64,000 bases of DNA from Streptomyces sp. ITFR-21 (lineage in GTDB: Bacteria; Actinomycetota; Actinomycetes; Streptomycetales; Streptomycetaceae), in the NCBI RefSeq assembly GCF_031844685.1, contig NZ_CP134605.1:3492001-3556000 (forward strand), read 5' to 3'. The first letter of the stretch is position 1; each line of letters opens with the position of its first letter. A model generated the notes under the pieces. It made no database searches. It was not told where the DNA came from and worked only from the letters and a program-made list of their open reading frames with translations. Positions 1 through 9,207 of this stretch are shown one piece after another. Position numbers and translations under genes: made by a program.

Positions 1-115
1 CGGGATTTTCGGCTGTCACCGGGGGACGGGTCCGCGCGTGAAGTAAGTGAAAGGCGGGGGAGACGCGGGGGCCGAACGGGACCGGACCGGAGGGGACGGG
101 ATCGGGCCGCGGTGC

Positions 116-1420
116 TCAGCCCTCGCCCTCGAGGAAGGAACGCAGCGCGGAGGCCAGCATGTGGGGGTCGTCGGCGCCGCACAGTTCACGGGCGGAATGC
201 ATGGAAAGGACGGGGACGCCGATGTCGACGGTGGTGATGCCGTGCCGGGCCGCGGTGATGGGCCCGATCGTGGTGCCGCAGGGCATCGCGTTGTTGGAGA
301 CGAAGTGCTGGAAGGGGACACCGACCCGCTCGCAGGCGCCGGTGAAGATCGCGCGGCCGGCGCCGTCGGTGGCGTACCGCTGGTTGACGTTGGTCTTGAG
401 GATGGGGCCGCCGTTGGCCCGCGGGTGGTGGGTGGGGTCATGACGCTCGGGGTAGTTGGGGTGCACCGCGTGGCCGACGTCGGAGGAGACGCAGACGGTG
501 CCGGCCAGGGCCCGGACGCTCTCCTCGTAGCCGCCGCCGCGTGCGTGCACCGAGCGTTCGAGGACGCGGCCGAGCAGGGGGCCCTTGGCGCCGGTGTCGG
601 ACTCGCTGCCGTTCTCCTCGTGGTCGAAGGCGACCATGACGGGGATGTGCGACAGGTCGCGGTCGTACTCGGTGGCCGCGGTCAGCGCGGCAAGACACGC
701 GTGCACCGAGAGCAGGTTGTCCAGCCGGGGGGAGGCGAGCAGTTCCCGGTCGCGACCGAGGAAGGCGGGCGGCTGCACGTCGTGGGTCATCAGGTCCCAG
801 CCGGCCACGTCCTCGGCGGCGACGCCCGCCTCGGCGGCCATGAAGTCGATCAGGTCGCCGTCCGTCGCGTCGCCGAGGCCCCACAGCGGCTGGAGGTGGC
901 GCTGCTTGTCCAGGGTGAGGCCGTTGTCGGTGACCCCGCGGTCGAGGTGGATGGCGAGTTGGGCCACCCGCAGCAGCGGGCGGTCGACGTTCACCAGCCG
1001 GGTGCTGCCGTCGCGCAGCGACAGCCGGCCGGCCAGCCCCAGGTCGCGGTCGAGCCAGCTGTTGACCAGCGGGCCGCCGTAGACCTCCACGGCCACCTGA
1101 CGCCACCCGGCCGCGCCCATGTCGGGGCGCGGTTTGACCCGCAGGTTCGGGGAGTCGGTGTGGGCGCCGACCACCCGGTACGGGGTCTGCGGCCGGGCGC
1201 TCTCCGGCACGAACCAGGCGAGGATCGCGCCGCCGCGCAGCACATACCGGCCGCCGGTCCGCCCGTCCCACGCCGCGGTCTCGCTGACCTGTTGGAACCC
1301 GGCCTTCTCCAGCCGGTCGGCCGCGACGGCCACCGCATGGTAGGGAGTGGGGCTGGCCTGCACGAACGAGGCCAGGTCCGCGGTGTGGTCGCGGTCGAAC
1401 GTACGAGAGTGGTGACTCAT
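116..1420 (-). CDS. M18 family aminopeptidase
   Basis: Cytosolic zinc metallopeptidase that trims N-terminal residues from peptides (family M18, aspartyl-aminopeptidase type). The 434-residue product shows the family landmarks: AHTDSP near residue 86 (metal ligands), FDHEENGSES near 265 (catalytic and metal-binding glutamates), a long GHAVHPNYPERH segment, and LSMHSARE near the C-terminus. Full length for the family. An in-frame codon allows a start 11 codons further upstream, but the shorter start at MSHHSR fits the family better; the extra residues look non-conserved. It is followed by only 115 bases to the window edge, in which I see no gene. It lies downstream of, and in the same direction as, the acyl-CoA dehydrogenase, but a strong terminator separates them, so it is probably transcribed alone. 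Confidence 0.93.
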   Translation of the reverse strand: MSHHSRTFDRDHTADLASFVQASPTPYHAVAVAADRLEKAGFQQVSETAAWDGRTGGRYVLRGGAILAWFVPESARPQTPYRVVGAHTDSPNLRVKPRPDMGAAGWRQVAVEVYGGPLVNSWLDRDLGLAGRLSLRDGSTRLVNVDRPLLRVAQLAIHLDRGVTDNGLTLDKQRHLQPLWGLGDATDGDLIDFMAAEAGVAAEDVAGWDLMTHDVQPPAFLGRDRELLASPRLDNLLSVHACLAALTAATEYDRDLSHIPVMVAFDHEENGSESDTGAKGPLLGRVLERSVHARGGGYEESVRALAGTVCVSSDVGHAVHPNYPERHDPTHHPRANGGPILKTNVNQRYATDGAGRAIFTGACERVGVPFQHFVSNNAMPCGTTIGPITAARHGITTVDIGVPVLSMHSARELCGADDPHMLASALRSFLEGEG

Positions 1421-1440
1421 ACGGCCAGCATAGAAAAGAC

Positions 1441-1473
1441 GGTGTTCCGCCACCTGGATGGTGGCGGAACACC
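1441..1473 (-). terminator. Rho-independent terminator after acyl-CoA dehydrogenase
   Basis: Perfect 13-bp inverted repeat (arms 1441-1453 and 1461-1473, 7-base loop). Read on the minus strand it is followed by a T-rich GTCTTTTC run, the classic intrinsic terminator layout. It lies between the stop of the dehydrogenase gene and the start of the aminopeptidase gene. Confidence 0.85.
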
Positions 1474-1533
1474 ACCGGATCGGTCACCCGGAGTATCAGC
1501 GGATGGCGGGTGTGCCGCCAGGGGCGGTCGGGC

Positions 1534-3360
1534 TCAGAACGCCTCTTCCGGCAGGTCCATCACATCGAGGGCCACGTTCTCCGCGATGGCCCGCTGCACG
1601 CCGACGCCCGGCAGGATGTCGGTGGCGAAGAACTTCGCCGCGGCGATCTTGCCGGTGTAGAAGGCCCGGTCCTTGGGGGAGGCGTCCGGCAGCTTGTCGG
1701 CGGCCACGCCGGCGCCCCTGAGCAGCAGGTAGGCGATGACCACGTCACCGGAGGCCAGCAGCAGCCGGGTGGTGTTCAGGCCGACCTTGTAGATGGAGCG
1801 GACGTCCTGCTCGGTGGCGGCCAGGTCGGTGAGCATGGCGCCGACGATGCCCTCCAAGTCGACCGCGGCCTTGGCGAGCTGGTCGCGGGCGGCGGCCAGC
1901 TCCTCGCCGCCGGTCGCCTCGGCGAGGAACTTCTTGATCTCCTCGCTGAGCGCGGTCAGCGCCTGGCCCTGGTCGCGGACGATCTTCCGGAAAAAGAAGT
2001 CCTGGCCCTGGATCGCGGTGGTGCCCTCGTACAGGGTGTCGATCTTGGCGTCGCGGATGTACTGCTCGACCGGGTACTCCTGGAGGTATCCGGAGCCGCC
2101 GAAGGTCTGCAGGGACTGGGCGAGCTGCTCGTAGGACTTCTCCGAGCCGTAGCCCTTGACGATCGGGAGCAGCAGGTCGTTCAGGCTGTGCAGGTGGGCG
2201 GCGTCCTGGCCGGCGGCCTCGGCGACCTGGATCGCGTCCTGGACGGAGGCGGTGTGCAGCACCAGGGCGCGCATGCCCTCGGCGTACGCCTTCTGTGTGA
2301 GCAGTGAGCGGCGGACGTCGGGGTGGTGGGTGATGGTGACCTTGGGCGCGGTCTTGTCGGTGAACCGGGCCAGGTCCGGGCCCTGGACGCGGTCTTTGGC
2401 GTACTCCAGCGCGTTGAGGTAGCCGGTGGACAGGGTGGCGATGGCCTTGGTGCCGACCATCATCCGGGCGAACTCGATGATCCGGAACATCTGCCGGATG
2501 CCGTCGTGCCGGTCGCCGATCAGCCAGCCCTTGGCGGGGTGCTTGTCGCCGAAGGTCAGCTCGCAGGTGTTGGAGGCCTTCAGGCCCATCTTGTGCTCGA
2601 CGTTGGTGGCGTAGACGCCGTTGCGCTCGCCGAGTTCGCCGGTGGCGGTGTCGAACTCGTACTTGGGCACCATGAACAGCGACAGGCCCTTGGTGCCGGG
2701 GCCGGCGCCCTCGGGGCGGGCCAGCACGTAGTGGATGATGTTCTCGGCCAGGTCGTGCTCGCCCGAGGTGATGAAGCGCTTGACGCCCTCGATGTGCCAG
2801 CTGCCGTCCTCCTGCCGGACGGCCCTGGTGCGGCCGGCGCCGACGTCGGAGCCGGCGTCGGGCTCGGTGAGCACCATGGTGGAGCCCCACTGCTTCTCCA
2901 CCGCGAGGGCGGCGATCCGCTGCTGCTCCTCGGTGCCCTCGTCGTAGAGGATGCCGGCGAAGGCGGGGCCGGAGGAGTACATCCAGATCGCGGGGTTGGA
3001 GCCGAGCACCAGTTCCGCGTAGGACCAGATCAGGGAGCGCGGCGCGGTGGTGCCGCCGATCTCCTCGGGCAGGCCGAGCCGCCAGTACTCGGCGTCCATG
3101 AAAGCACGGTAGCTCTTCTTGAAGGAGGCAGGGACCGGGGCGGCGCCGGTCTCGGGGTCGAAGACCGGCGGGTTGCGGTCGGCGTCGGCGAAGGACGCGG
3201 CCAGCTCGTTCTCGGCCAGCCGCGCGAGTTCGCCCAGGATGTCCTTCGCGGTGTCCACGTCCATCTCCGCGAACGGACCCGTGCCGTACAGCTGGTCGCG
3301 GCCGAGGACCTCGAAGAGGTTGAACTCGATGTCGCGGAGGTTCGACTTGTAGTGCCCCAT
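1534..3360 (-). CDS. acyl-CoA dehydrogenase (large, FadE-type)
   Basis: FAD-dependent alpha,beta-dehydrogenation of acyl-CoA thioesters in fatty-acid degradation. The 608-residue product is longer than the usual 380-residue dehydrogenases and fits the approximately 600-residue subgroup with an N-terminal helical extension and an additional C-terminal domain. Visible landmarks are the FAD-binding [11 protein letters not shown] segment in the middle domain and [15 protein letters not shown] near residue 450. The start is placed at [10 protein letters not shown], which begins the conserved N-terminal region; 21 more in-frame codons upstream look non-conserved. It is followed by an intrinsic terminator. 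The closest genes are unrelated, so substrate range cannot be inferred from context. Confidence 0.93.
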   Translation of the reverse strand: MGHYKSNLRDIEFNLFEVLGRDQLYGTGPFAEMDVDTAKDILGELARLAENELAASFADADRNPPVFDPETGAAPVPASFKKSYRAFMDAEYWRLGLPEEIGGTTAPRSLIWSYAELVLGSNPAIWMYSSGPAFAGILYDEGTEEQQRIAALAVEKQWGSTMVLTEPDAGSDVGAGRTRAVRQEDGSWHIEGVKRFITSGEHDLAENIIHYVLARPEGAGPGTKGLSLFMVPKYEFDTATGELGERNGVYATNVEHKMGLKASNTCELTFGDKHPAKGWLIGDRHDGIRQMFRIIEFARMMVGTKAIATLSTGYLNALEYAKDRVQGPDLARFTDKTAPKVTITHHPDVRRSLLTQKAYAEGMRALVLHTASVQDAIQVAEAAGQDAAHLHSLNDLLLPIVKGYGSEKSYEQLAQSLQTFGGSGYLQEYPVEQYIRDAKIDTLYEGTTAIQGQDFFFRKIVRDQGQALTALSEEIKKFLAEATGGEELAAARDQLAKAAVDLEGIVGAMLTDLAATEQDVRSIYKVGLNTTRLLLASGDVVIAYLLLRGAGVAADKLPDASPKDRAFYTGKIAAAKFFATDILPGVGVQRAIAENVALDVMDLPEEAF

Positions 3361-3510
3361 GACGACGGCTCCGTATCGCTGCTGCTGTGTCAAGAAGAAG
3401 GAGGTGTGCTGGTACGAAATCATGCTACCCGTCGGTAATAAGAAGCAACCCCCGCCGTCCCGATGTGACCGTTACCTCGTTCCGGCCGCCGCCTTCGTTA
3501 GGCTGGGCGT

Positions 3511-3996
3511 GTGTACGGCTACGAGCAGAGTGTGAACGCTGGACCCGGCGGCCCCATGGGTGCCGCACCGATGGGCGGCGGCTATCCCGAGCCGTCGCCC
3601 GGTTACCAGGAGCAGGCTCCCGGCTACCCGGAGCCCTCGCCGCCGTCGCTGTCGGACGCGGTGCGGGCCTTCACCACCGGTTCGCTGGCGGCCGAGGACT
3701 TCCAGGCCATCTTCACCACGTCCAAGGTCTACTGCCCGCGGGGCGAGAACCCCGGCTTCCTGGCTCTGCACGACACCCGGCAGCCGGTCATCCCGATGTT
3801 CAGCACGCTCAAGGAGCTGCGGCGGTACGCGGGCAAGGAGTCCAAGTACTTCGTCATCACCGGTGCCGAGGTGCTGGACCTGCTGCCGACCGGCTACGGC
3901 TTCGTGCTCGACATCGACGGCCGCCACCGGATGGTGTTCGACGCGAAGGCCGTCGAGCAGATGATCGATTTCACGATGCGCCGGATGTACGGCTGA
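3511..3996 (+). CDS. SseB family protein
   Basis: Small protein (161 residues) with a proline/glycine-rich N-terminal third containing repeated PGYxE-type motifs, followed by an SseB-like domain (about residues 50-160: SLAAEDFQAIF, a conserved tyrosine/cysteine stretch, then the terminal helix around AVEQMIDFTMRRMYG). Members of this family are common in actinomycetes, but their function is not established. The GTG start sits 6 bases after a TAGGCT hexamer typical of streptomycete -10 boxes, so the message is probably leaderless. It stands alone, divergent from the acyl-CoA dehydrogenase. Confidence 0.85.
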   Translation: MYGYEQSVNAGPGGPMGAAPMGGGYPEPSPGYQEQAPGYPEPSPPSLSDAVRAFTTGSLAAEDFQAIFTTSKVYCPRGENPGFLALHDTRQPVIPMFSTLKELRRYAGKESKYFVITGAEVLDLLPTGYGFVLDIDGRHRMVFDAKAVEQMIDFTMRRMYG

Positions 3997-4090
3997 CCGA
4001 CGGCCGACGGCTGCCCCGGGAGGCGGCCGATCCGGTCCGGGGTCCGTGGGGGCGCCCGGCGGTGCGTCTCGGTGACGGAATAGTCACGCC

Positions 4091-4119
4091 TTGCGAGAGG
4101 TTAAGCCTTCAACTACATT
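4091..4119 (+). promoter_or_regulatory. Putative promoter of the pirin gene
   Basis: TTGCGA (4091-4096), a 17-base spacer and TACATT (4114-4119) match a housekeeping sigma promoter. The spacer contains GTTAAGCCTTCAAC, a near-palindrome of the kind bound by MarR or similar regulators, so control by a redox or stress regulator is possible. That last point is inference. Confidence 0.55.
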
Positions 4120-4143
4120 GGAGCAGTAGCCAAGGAGGCCGTC

Positions 4144-5106
4144 ATGCCCGCCGTGACCGTTGAGAACCCGCTGACCCTGCCGCGGGTGACCGCCGCGCCC
4201 GAGGCGCAGCCGCGCCCGGCGCTGTCCGTCACCACCGCGCCCAGCGGTTTCGAGGGGGAGGGCTTCCCGGTCCGCCGCGCCTTCGCCGGGATCGACTACC
4301 GGCACCTCGACCCGTTCATCATGATGGACCAGATGGGCGAGGTGGAGTACGCGCCGGGCGAGCCCAAGGGCACCCCCTGGCACCCGCACCGCGGCTTCGA
4401 GACCGTCACCTACATCATGGACGGCACCTTCATCCACCAGGACTCGCACGGCGGCGGCGGGGTCATCACCAACGGCGACACCCAGTGGATGACGGCCGGC
4501 TCCGGGCTGCTGCACATCGAGACCCCGCCGGAGTCCCTGGTCACCAGCGGCGGCCTGTTCCACGGCCTCCAGCTGTGGGTCAACCTCCCCAAGGCCGACA
4601 AGATGATGCCGCCCAAGTACCAGGACATCCGGGCCGGCGGCCTCAGGCTGCTCACCTCCGGCGACGGCGGTGCGCTGATCCGGCTGATCGCCGGCGAGCT
4701 GGGGGGTCACCAGGGTCCCGGGGCCACCCACACCCCGATCACCATGGTCCACCTGACGCTGAGTCCCGGCGCCTCCGTCACCATCCCCTGGCGCCCCGAC
4801 TTCAACGCGCTGGCCTACGGCCTGGCCGGCCGCGGCTTCGCCGGCCCCGGCGTCCGCCCGTTCCGGATGGGCCAGGCGGTCACCTTCGGCAAGGGCGACT
4901 CCCTCACCCTGCGGGCCGACGAGACCCAGGAGTCCCGCTCCCCCAACCTCGACGTGGTGCTGCTCGGCGGCCGGCCCATCCGCGAGCCGATGATGCAGTA
5001 CGGCCCCTTCGTGATGAACACCCACGCCGAACTCGCCCAGGCCTTCGACGACTTCCAGGCCGGCCGGCTCGGCACCATCCCCGCCGACACCGTCCTCGGC
5101 CGCTGA
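4144..5106 (+). CDS. pirin family protein
   Basis: Cupin-fold iron-binding protein of the pirin family, 320 residues. The N-terminal cupin carries the WHPHRGFETVTY signature (two metal-ligand histidines), and LLHIETPPE supplies the later His/Glu ligands. The C-terminal pirin domain contains ADETQESR and ends in a PFVMNTHAEL segment. Family members have been described as quercetin 2,3-dioxygenases or as redox-sensing co-regulators; which applies here cannot be told. A good Shine-Dalgarno (AAGGAGG) precedes the ATG. It converges with the phosphatase gene that follows. Confidence 0.93.
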   Translation: MPAVTVENPLTLPRVTAAPEAQPRPALSVTTAPSGFEGEGFPVRRAFAGIDYRHLDPFIMMDQMGEVEYAPGEPKGTPWHPHRGFETVTYIMDGTFIHQDSHGGGGVITNGDTQWMTAGSGLLHIETPPESLVTSGGLFHGLQLWVNLPKADKMMPPKYQDIRAGGLRLLTSGDGGALIRLIAGELGGHQGPGATHTPITMVHLTLSPGASVTIPWRPDFNALAYGLAGRGFAGPGVRPFRMGQAVTFGKGDSLTLRADETQESRSPNLDVVLLGGRPIREPMMQYGPFVMNTHAELAQAFDDFQAGRLGTIPADTVLGR

Positions 5107-5125
5107 CCCGCGGCGCGCGCCGGGC

Positions 5126-7156
5126 TCAGTCCTCGTAGAGCTCGAACCAGATGGACTTGCCGTCGCCGCGCGGGTCGACGCCCCAGGAGTCGGCGAGCTC
5201 CTCCATCAGCAGCAGGCCGCGGCCGCTGGAGGCCATCTCGCCCGGGGAGCGGCGGTGCGGCATATCGTCGGAGCGGTCGCCGACCTCGACGTGCAGCCGG
5301 CGGGTGCCGGGCACGCCGGTGACCTCGGCGGTGAGCACCGCGTCCCCCTCGGTGTGCACCAGGACGTTGGTGACCATCTCGGAGACCAGCAGCACGGCCG
5401 ATTCGAGCTGGTCCGCGGAGACCCAGTCGTGCAGCAGGGCGCGGACGTCCTCCCGGGCGCTGCCGATCCGCCCGGGGTCGGACTGCGGGACGGTGAGCAC
5501 GGTGCGCCGGATCGGCACGGCGCAGGTGGGGCCGTCCGGGTCGCGGCGCAGCAGGACCAGGGCGATGTCGTCCTCGCGGCGATCGGCGAGCGGACCGGTC
5601 GTGTGGTACGAGGCCGGGCCGTGCACCGCCCGCAGCAGGGAGTCGGCGAGGGCTTCGAGATCGTCGGCCGGGCCCGCCTCGAAGACGGCGCACAGCCGGT
5701 GCCAGCCGGTCTCCAGGTCGTGGCCGCCGGTCTCGATCAGGCCGTCGGTGCACAGCAGCACCACCTCGCCGGGTTCCAGGGTGAGCCGGGTGGTGGGGTA
5801 GTCGGAGTCCGGTTCGACGCCCAGCGGCAGGCCGCCGTCGGTGCGGCGGACGATGGTGGTGCCGTCGCCCAGCCGGACGGCCGGCTCCGGGTGCCCGGCG
5901 CGGACCACGTCCAGGGCGCCGGTGGCCGGGTCGACCTCCAGGTAGAGGCAGGTCGCGAACCGTACCTCGTCCCGCAGCACCCCCTCCGACAGCCCGGCCA
6001 GGAAGCGGGAGGTCCGCGAGAGCACCGCGTCCGGCCGGTGGCCCTCGGCCGCGTAGGCCCGCAGCGCGATCCGCAGCTGGCCCATCAGCCCGGCCGCCTC
6101 CACGTCGTGGCCCTGCACGTCGCCGATGACGATCGCGGTGCGGCCGGACGGCAGGCCGATCACGTCGTACCAGTCGCCGCCGACCTGGAGGCCGCCGCCG
6201 GTCGGCACATAGCGGGCGGCGACGGCCATGCCCTCGATACCGGGCTCGCGGGCGGGCATCATCTGGCGCTGGAGCCCGTCGGACAGCGCCCGCTCCGACT
6301 CGTGCACGTGCGCCCGGGTCAGGGCCTGGACCAGCATCCGGGCCACCGTGGTGAGCACCGAGCGTTCGTCGGCGGTGAACTCGACCGAGTCCCGGAAGGC
6401 GGCCATCCACACGCCGATCGTCTTGCCGGCCACCGTCAGCGGCAGGAACGCCCAGGAGGAGCGGCCGAAGACCTTCACCACCGGCCAGGTCTCGGCATAG
6501 TTCTCCTGGTACTCCTCGGGCGAGGTCAGGTAGACCGCCCGCCCGGTGCGGATCACCCGGGCCGCCGGGTAGCCGCCCTCGACCGGGAACTCCAGCGGGA
6601 AGGTGGGCGGCAGCTTCTGGCCCTGGTGCCCGACCAGGACCAGCCGGTCGCCGTCCCGGCTGAAGACGGCCAGGCCCTCCGGTGAGAATCCGGGCATCGA
6701 CAAGGTGGCCGCCACCCGCAGCACCTCGGCGGTCGAGTCGGCCTCGGCCAGCGCCCGGCCCGCGTCCAGCAGGAACGCCTCCCGGGAGCGGCGCCAGTCC
6801 CGGGCGGCGGCGGAGCCGGGCAGGCCGCGCACCTCGTGCACGGTGCCGTTGAGGATGCGGCCCTGCGGGCGGACCCGGATCAGCACCGTCCGCAGGACCA
6901 CCCCGTCGCCGTCCACCACCCGCAGCCGGGACTCGGCGACCGCGCCCTCGGAGCGGGCCATCGCCAGGTCGGCGGCGAAGGCCACGTAGTCGGTGGCGTG
7001 GAAGCACGCCCGGACGGCCGCGTAGGAGTGCGTGGCGGCCACTCCGGGCAGTCCCAGCAGCCGGGCCGTCCGGGCGTCGGCGGACAGGGTGCCCGTCGAC
7101 CAGTCCCACTGCCACAGGCCGCAGCCCACGGCGGCAAGGACGTCCTCGGTGCGCAT
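5126..7156 (-). CDS. PAS-GAF-SpoIIE phosphatase with C-terminal ATPase domain
   Basis: Multidomain signalling protein of 676 residues. In order: a PAS-like sensor (about 1-110), a GAF domain (about 130-290), a PP2C/SpoIIE serine phosphatase domain (about 305-525, with GGDWYDV, IGDVQGHD and REDDIAL metal-binding motifs) and a HATPase_c anti-sigma-like domain (about 545-676, N-box MVTNVLVHT, SGRGLLLM G2 box). Proteins combining phosphatase and kinase-like modules are abundant in Streptomyces, where they act on anti-sigma-factor antagonists, so a partner-switching role is likely but its sigma factor is unknown. Divergent from aspS. A plausible promoter lies in the 134-base intergenic region. Confidence 0.92.
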   Translation of the reverse strand: MRTEDVLAAVGCGLWQWDWSTGTLSADARTARLLGLPGVAATHSYAAVRACFHATDYVAFAADLAMARSEGAVAESRLRVVDGDGVVLRTVLIRVRPQGRILNGTVHEVRGLPGSAAARDWRRSREAFLLDAGRALAEADSTAEVLRVAATLSMPGFSPEGLAVFSRDGDRLVLVGHQGQKLPPTFPLEFPVEGGYPAARVIRTGRAVYLTSPEEYQENYAETWPVVKVFGRSSWAFLPLTVAGKTIGVWMAAFRDSVEFTADERSVLTTVARMLVQALTRAHVHESERALSDGLQRQMMPAREPGIEGMAVAARYVPTGGGLQVGGDWYDVIGLPSGRTAIVIGDVQGHDVEAAGLMGQLRIALRAYAAEGHRPDAVLSRTSRFLAGLSEGVLRDEVRFATCLYLEVDPATGALDVVRAGHPEPAVRLGDGTTIVRRTDGGLPLGVEPDSDYPTTRLTLEPGEVVLLCTDGLIETGGHDLETGWHRLCAVFEAGPADDLEALADSLLRAVHGPASYHTTGPLADRREDDIALVLLRRDPDGPTCAVPIRRTVLTVPQSDPGRIGSAREDVRALLHDWVSADQLESAVLLVSEMVTNVLVHTEGDAVLTAEVTGVPGTRRLHVEVGDRSDDMPHRRSPGEMASSGRGLLLMEELADSWGVDPRGDGKSIWFELYED

Positions 7157-7164
7157 TACCCCAG

Positions 7165-7193
7165 TTTATGAGCCTTGCAATGATATGGGGCAA
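7165..7193 (-). promoter_or_regulatory. Putative promoter of the SpoIIE-type phosphatase gene
   Basis: On the minus strand TTGCCC (7193-7188) and CATAAA (7170-7165) are separated by exactly 17 bases, just upstream of the start codon. The unusually A/T-rich spacer and two CATTGC repeats 13 bases apart could form an operator; that is a guess. Confidence 0.4.
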
Positions 7194-7227
7194 TGTATAC
7201 CGATGGGGGAGCGGCCCCGGGCGCCGG

Positions 7228-7233
7228 TAGGCT
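7228..7233 (+). promoter_or_regulatory. Putative -10 box of aspS
   Basis: TAGGCT, a common streptomycete -10 hexamer, lies about 57 bases before the aspS start codon, giving a leader of roughly 50 bases. No convincing -35 box is visible. Confidence 0.35.
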
Positions 7234-7290
7234 GTGCTCGGCCGCTGGCCCGGCCACCCCAACCGAACACCACGGCAGGACGAGAAGCTG

Positions 7291-9057
7291 ATGCACCGGT
7301 ACCGGTCCCACACCTGCGGCGAGCTACGCGCCACCGACGTCGACCTCGACGTCCGCCTGTCCGGCTGGCTGCACAATCGCCGCGACCTGGGCGGCATCCT
7401 CTTTGTCGACCTCCGCGACCACTACGGCTTCACCCAGCTGGTGGTCCGGCCCGGCTCGGCGGTGTACGACCAGCTCAGCGGGCAGTCCAAGGAGTCCGTG
7501 GTCCGGGTCGACGGGCGGGTCGTGGCCCGCTCGGCGGAGAACGTCAACCCGGAGCTGCCGACCGGCGGGGTCGAGGTCGAGGTGACCTCGTTGGAGGTGC
7601 TGGGCGCCGCCGCCCCGCTGCCCTTCCCGGTCTTCCCCGAGGACAACGCCAACGAGGAGATGCGGCTCACCAACCGCTTCCTGGACCTGCGCCGCCAGCG
7701 CATGCACCGCAACATCATGCTGCGCACCCAGGTCATCTCCTTCCTGCGCCGCGAGATGACCGCGCTCGGCTTCAACGAGATGGCCACCCCGATCCTGTCG
7801 GCCACCTCCCCCGAGGGCGCCCGCGACTTCCTGGTCCCCTCCCGCGTGCACGCCGGCCGGTTCTACGCGCTGCCGCAGGCCCCGCAGCAGTTCAAGCAGC
7901 TGCTGATGATCTCCGGCTTCGACCGCTACTTCCAGATCGCGCCGTGCTTCCGCGACGAGGACTCCCGCGCCGACCGCTCGCCCGGCGAGTTCTACCAGCT
8001 CGACGTCGAGATGAGCTTCGTCGAGCAGGAGGACGTGTTCGGCGTCATCGAGAAGGTGATGACCGACCTGTTCACCGAGTTGGGCGGCGGTCGCCCGGTC
8101 ACCTCGCCGTTCCCGCGGATCCCGTTCCGCGAGTCGATGCTCAAGTACGGCAACGACAAGCCGGACCTGCGCACCACGCTGGAACTCGTCGACGTCTCCG
8201 GGGTGTTCGCCGGCTCGGACTTCAAGGCGTTCGCCGGCAAGCACGTGCGGGCGCTGGCGGTGCCGGACACCGGCGACCAGCCGCGCAAGTTCTTCGACTC
8301 GCTCGGCGAGTACGCCGTCTCGCTCGGCGCGAAGGGCCTGGCCTGGGTCCGGGTCGGCGACGACCACGCGCTCACCGGCCCGATCGCCAAGTTCCTCACC
8401 CCGGACAACGTCACCGCGCTGCTCGCCGCGGTCGGCGCCAAGCCGGGCACCGCGATCTTCTTCGGCGCGGGCGAGTTCGACGAGGTCAGCCGGATCATGG
8501 GCCCGGTCCGGGTCGAAGCGGCCCGCCGCACCGGGCAGTTCGAGGAGAACGTGTTCCGCTTCTGCTGGATCGTGGACTTCCCGATGTTCGAGCGCAACGA
8601 GGACACCGGCGCGATCGAGTTCTCGCACAACCCGTTCTCCATGCCGCAGGGCGGACTCGAGGCGCTGGAGAGCAAGGACCCGCTGGACATCCTGGCCTGG
8701 CAGTACGACATCGTCTGCAACGGCGTCGAGTTGTCCTCCGGCGCCATCCGCAACCACGAACCGGCCGTGATGTACAAGGCGTTCGAGATCGCCGGGTACT
8801 CCCGGGAGACCGTACAGGCCGAGTTCGGCGGCATGCTGCGGGCGTTCCAGTACGGCGCGCCGCCGCACGGCGGGATCGCCCCCGGCGTGGACCGGATGGT
8901 GATGCTGCTCGCCGACGAGCCCAACATCCGCGAGACGATCGCCTTCCCGCTGAACCAGAACGCCCAGGACCTGCTGATGGGCGCGCCCTCGGAGGTGCCG
9001 GAGGCCCGGCTGCGCGAGCTGCACCTTTCGGTGCGCAAGCCCAACCCCAAGAGCTGA
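7291..9057 (+). CDS. aspS: aspartate--tRNA ligase
   Basis: Class II aminoacyl-tRNA synthetase charging tRNA-Asp. The 588-residue product has the bacterial AspRS plan: an N-terminal OB-fold anticodon-binding domain ([19 protein letters not shown]), a catalytic core with motif 2 ([18 protein letters not shown]), an inserted GAD domain (about residues 310-420) and motif 3 near the end ([13 protein letters not shown]). The start is placed at [10 protein letters not shown], which is where AspRS proteins begin; 19 in-frame codons upstream are not conserved. It converges with metG across a strong terminator. Confidence 0.97.
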   Translation: MHRYRSHTCGELRATDVDLDVRLSGWLHNRRDLGGILFVDLRDHYGFTQLVVRPGSAVYDQLSGQSKESVVRVDGRVVARSAENVNPELPTGGVEVEVTSLEVLGAAAPLPFPVFPEDNANEEMRLTNRFLDLRRQRMHRNIMLRTQVISFLRREMTALGFNEMATPILSATSPEGARDFLVPSRVHAGRFYALPQAPQQFKQLLMISGFDRYFQIAPCFRDEDSRADRSPGEFYQLDVEMSFVEQEDVFGVIEKVMTDLFTELGGGRPVTSPFPRIPFRESMLKYGNDKPDLRTTLELVDVSGVFAGSDFKAFAGKHVRALAVPDTGDQPRKFFDSLGEYAVSLGAKGLAWVRVGDDHALTGPIAKFLTPDNVTALLAAVGAKPGTAIFFGAGEFDEVSRIMGPVRVEAARRTGQFEENVFRFCWIVDFPMFERNEDTGAIEFSHNPFSMPQGGLEALESKDPLDILAWQYDIVCNGVELSSGAIRNHEPAVMYKAFEIAGYSRETVQAEFGGMLRAFQYGAPPHGGIAPGVDRMVMLLADEPNIRETIAFPLNQNAQDLLMGAPSEVPEARLRELHLSVRKPNPKS

Positions 9058-9080
9058 CCGCGCCGCACCGCGCGTACCGG

Positions 9081-9115
9081 ACACCGGCGGAGCCGCCTTT
9101 CGGCTCCGCCGGTGT
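9081..9115. terminator. Bidirectional terminator between aspS and metG
   Basis: Perfect 15-bp inverted repeat (9081-9095 with 9101-9115) around a CCTTT loop, between two convergent genes. It can serve both directions. Confidence 0.85.
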
Positions 9116-9207
9116 TCCGCGTTGCCGGGGGGCGGCGGGTTCCCGAGGGCGGCGGCCGGAACCGGCCGGGATCAGCCGGCCCCCCGCCGGCACCGGACCG
9201 CCGGTGG

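Noticed and set aside
47..1660. Long open frames opposite real genes, for example on the plus strand across the aminopeptidase, or 50179-53049 extending upstream of the sedolisin
   Set aside because: High G/C content keeps antisense and shifted frames open. Their products are arginine/glycine/proline-rich and match no family, and the opposing genes are clear.
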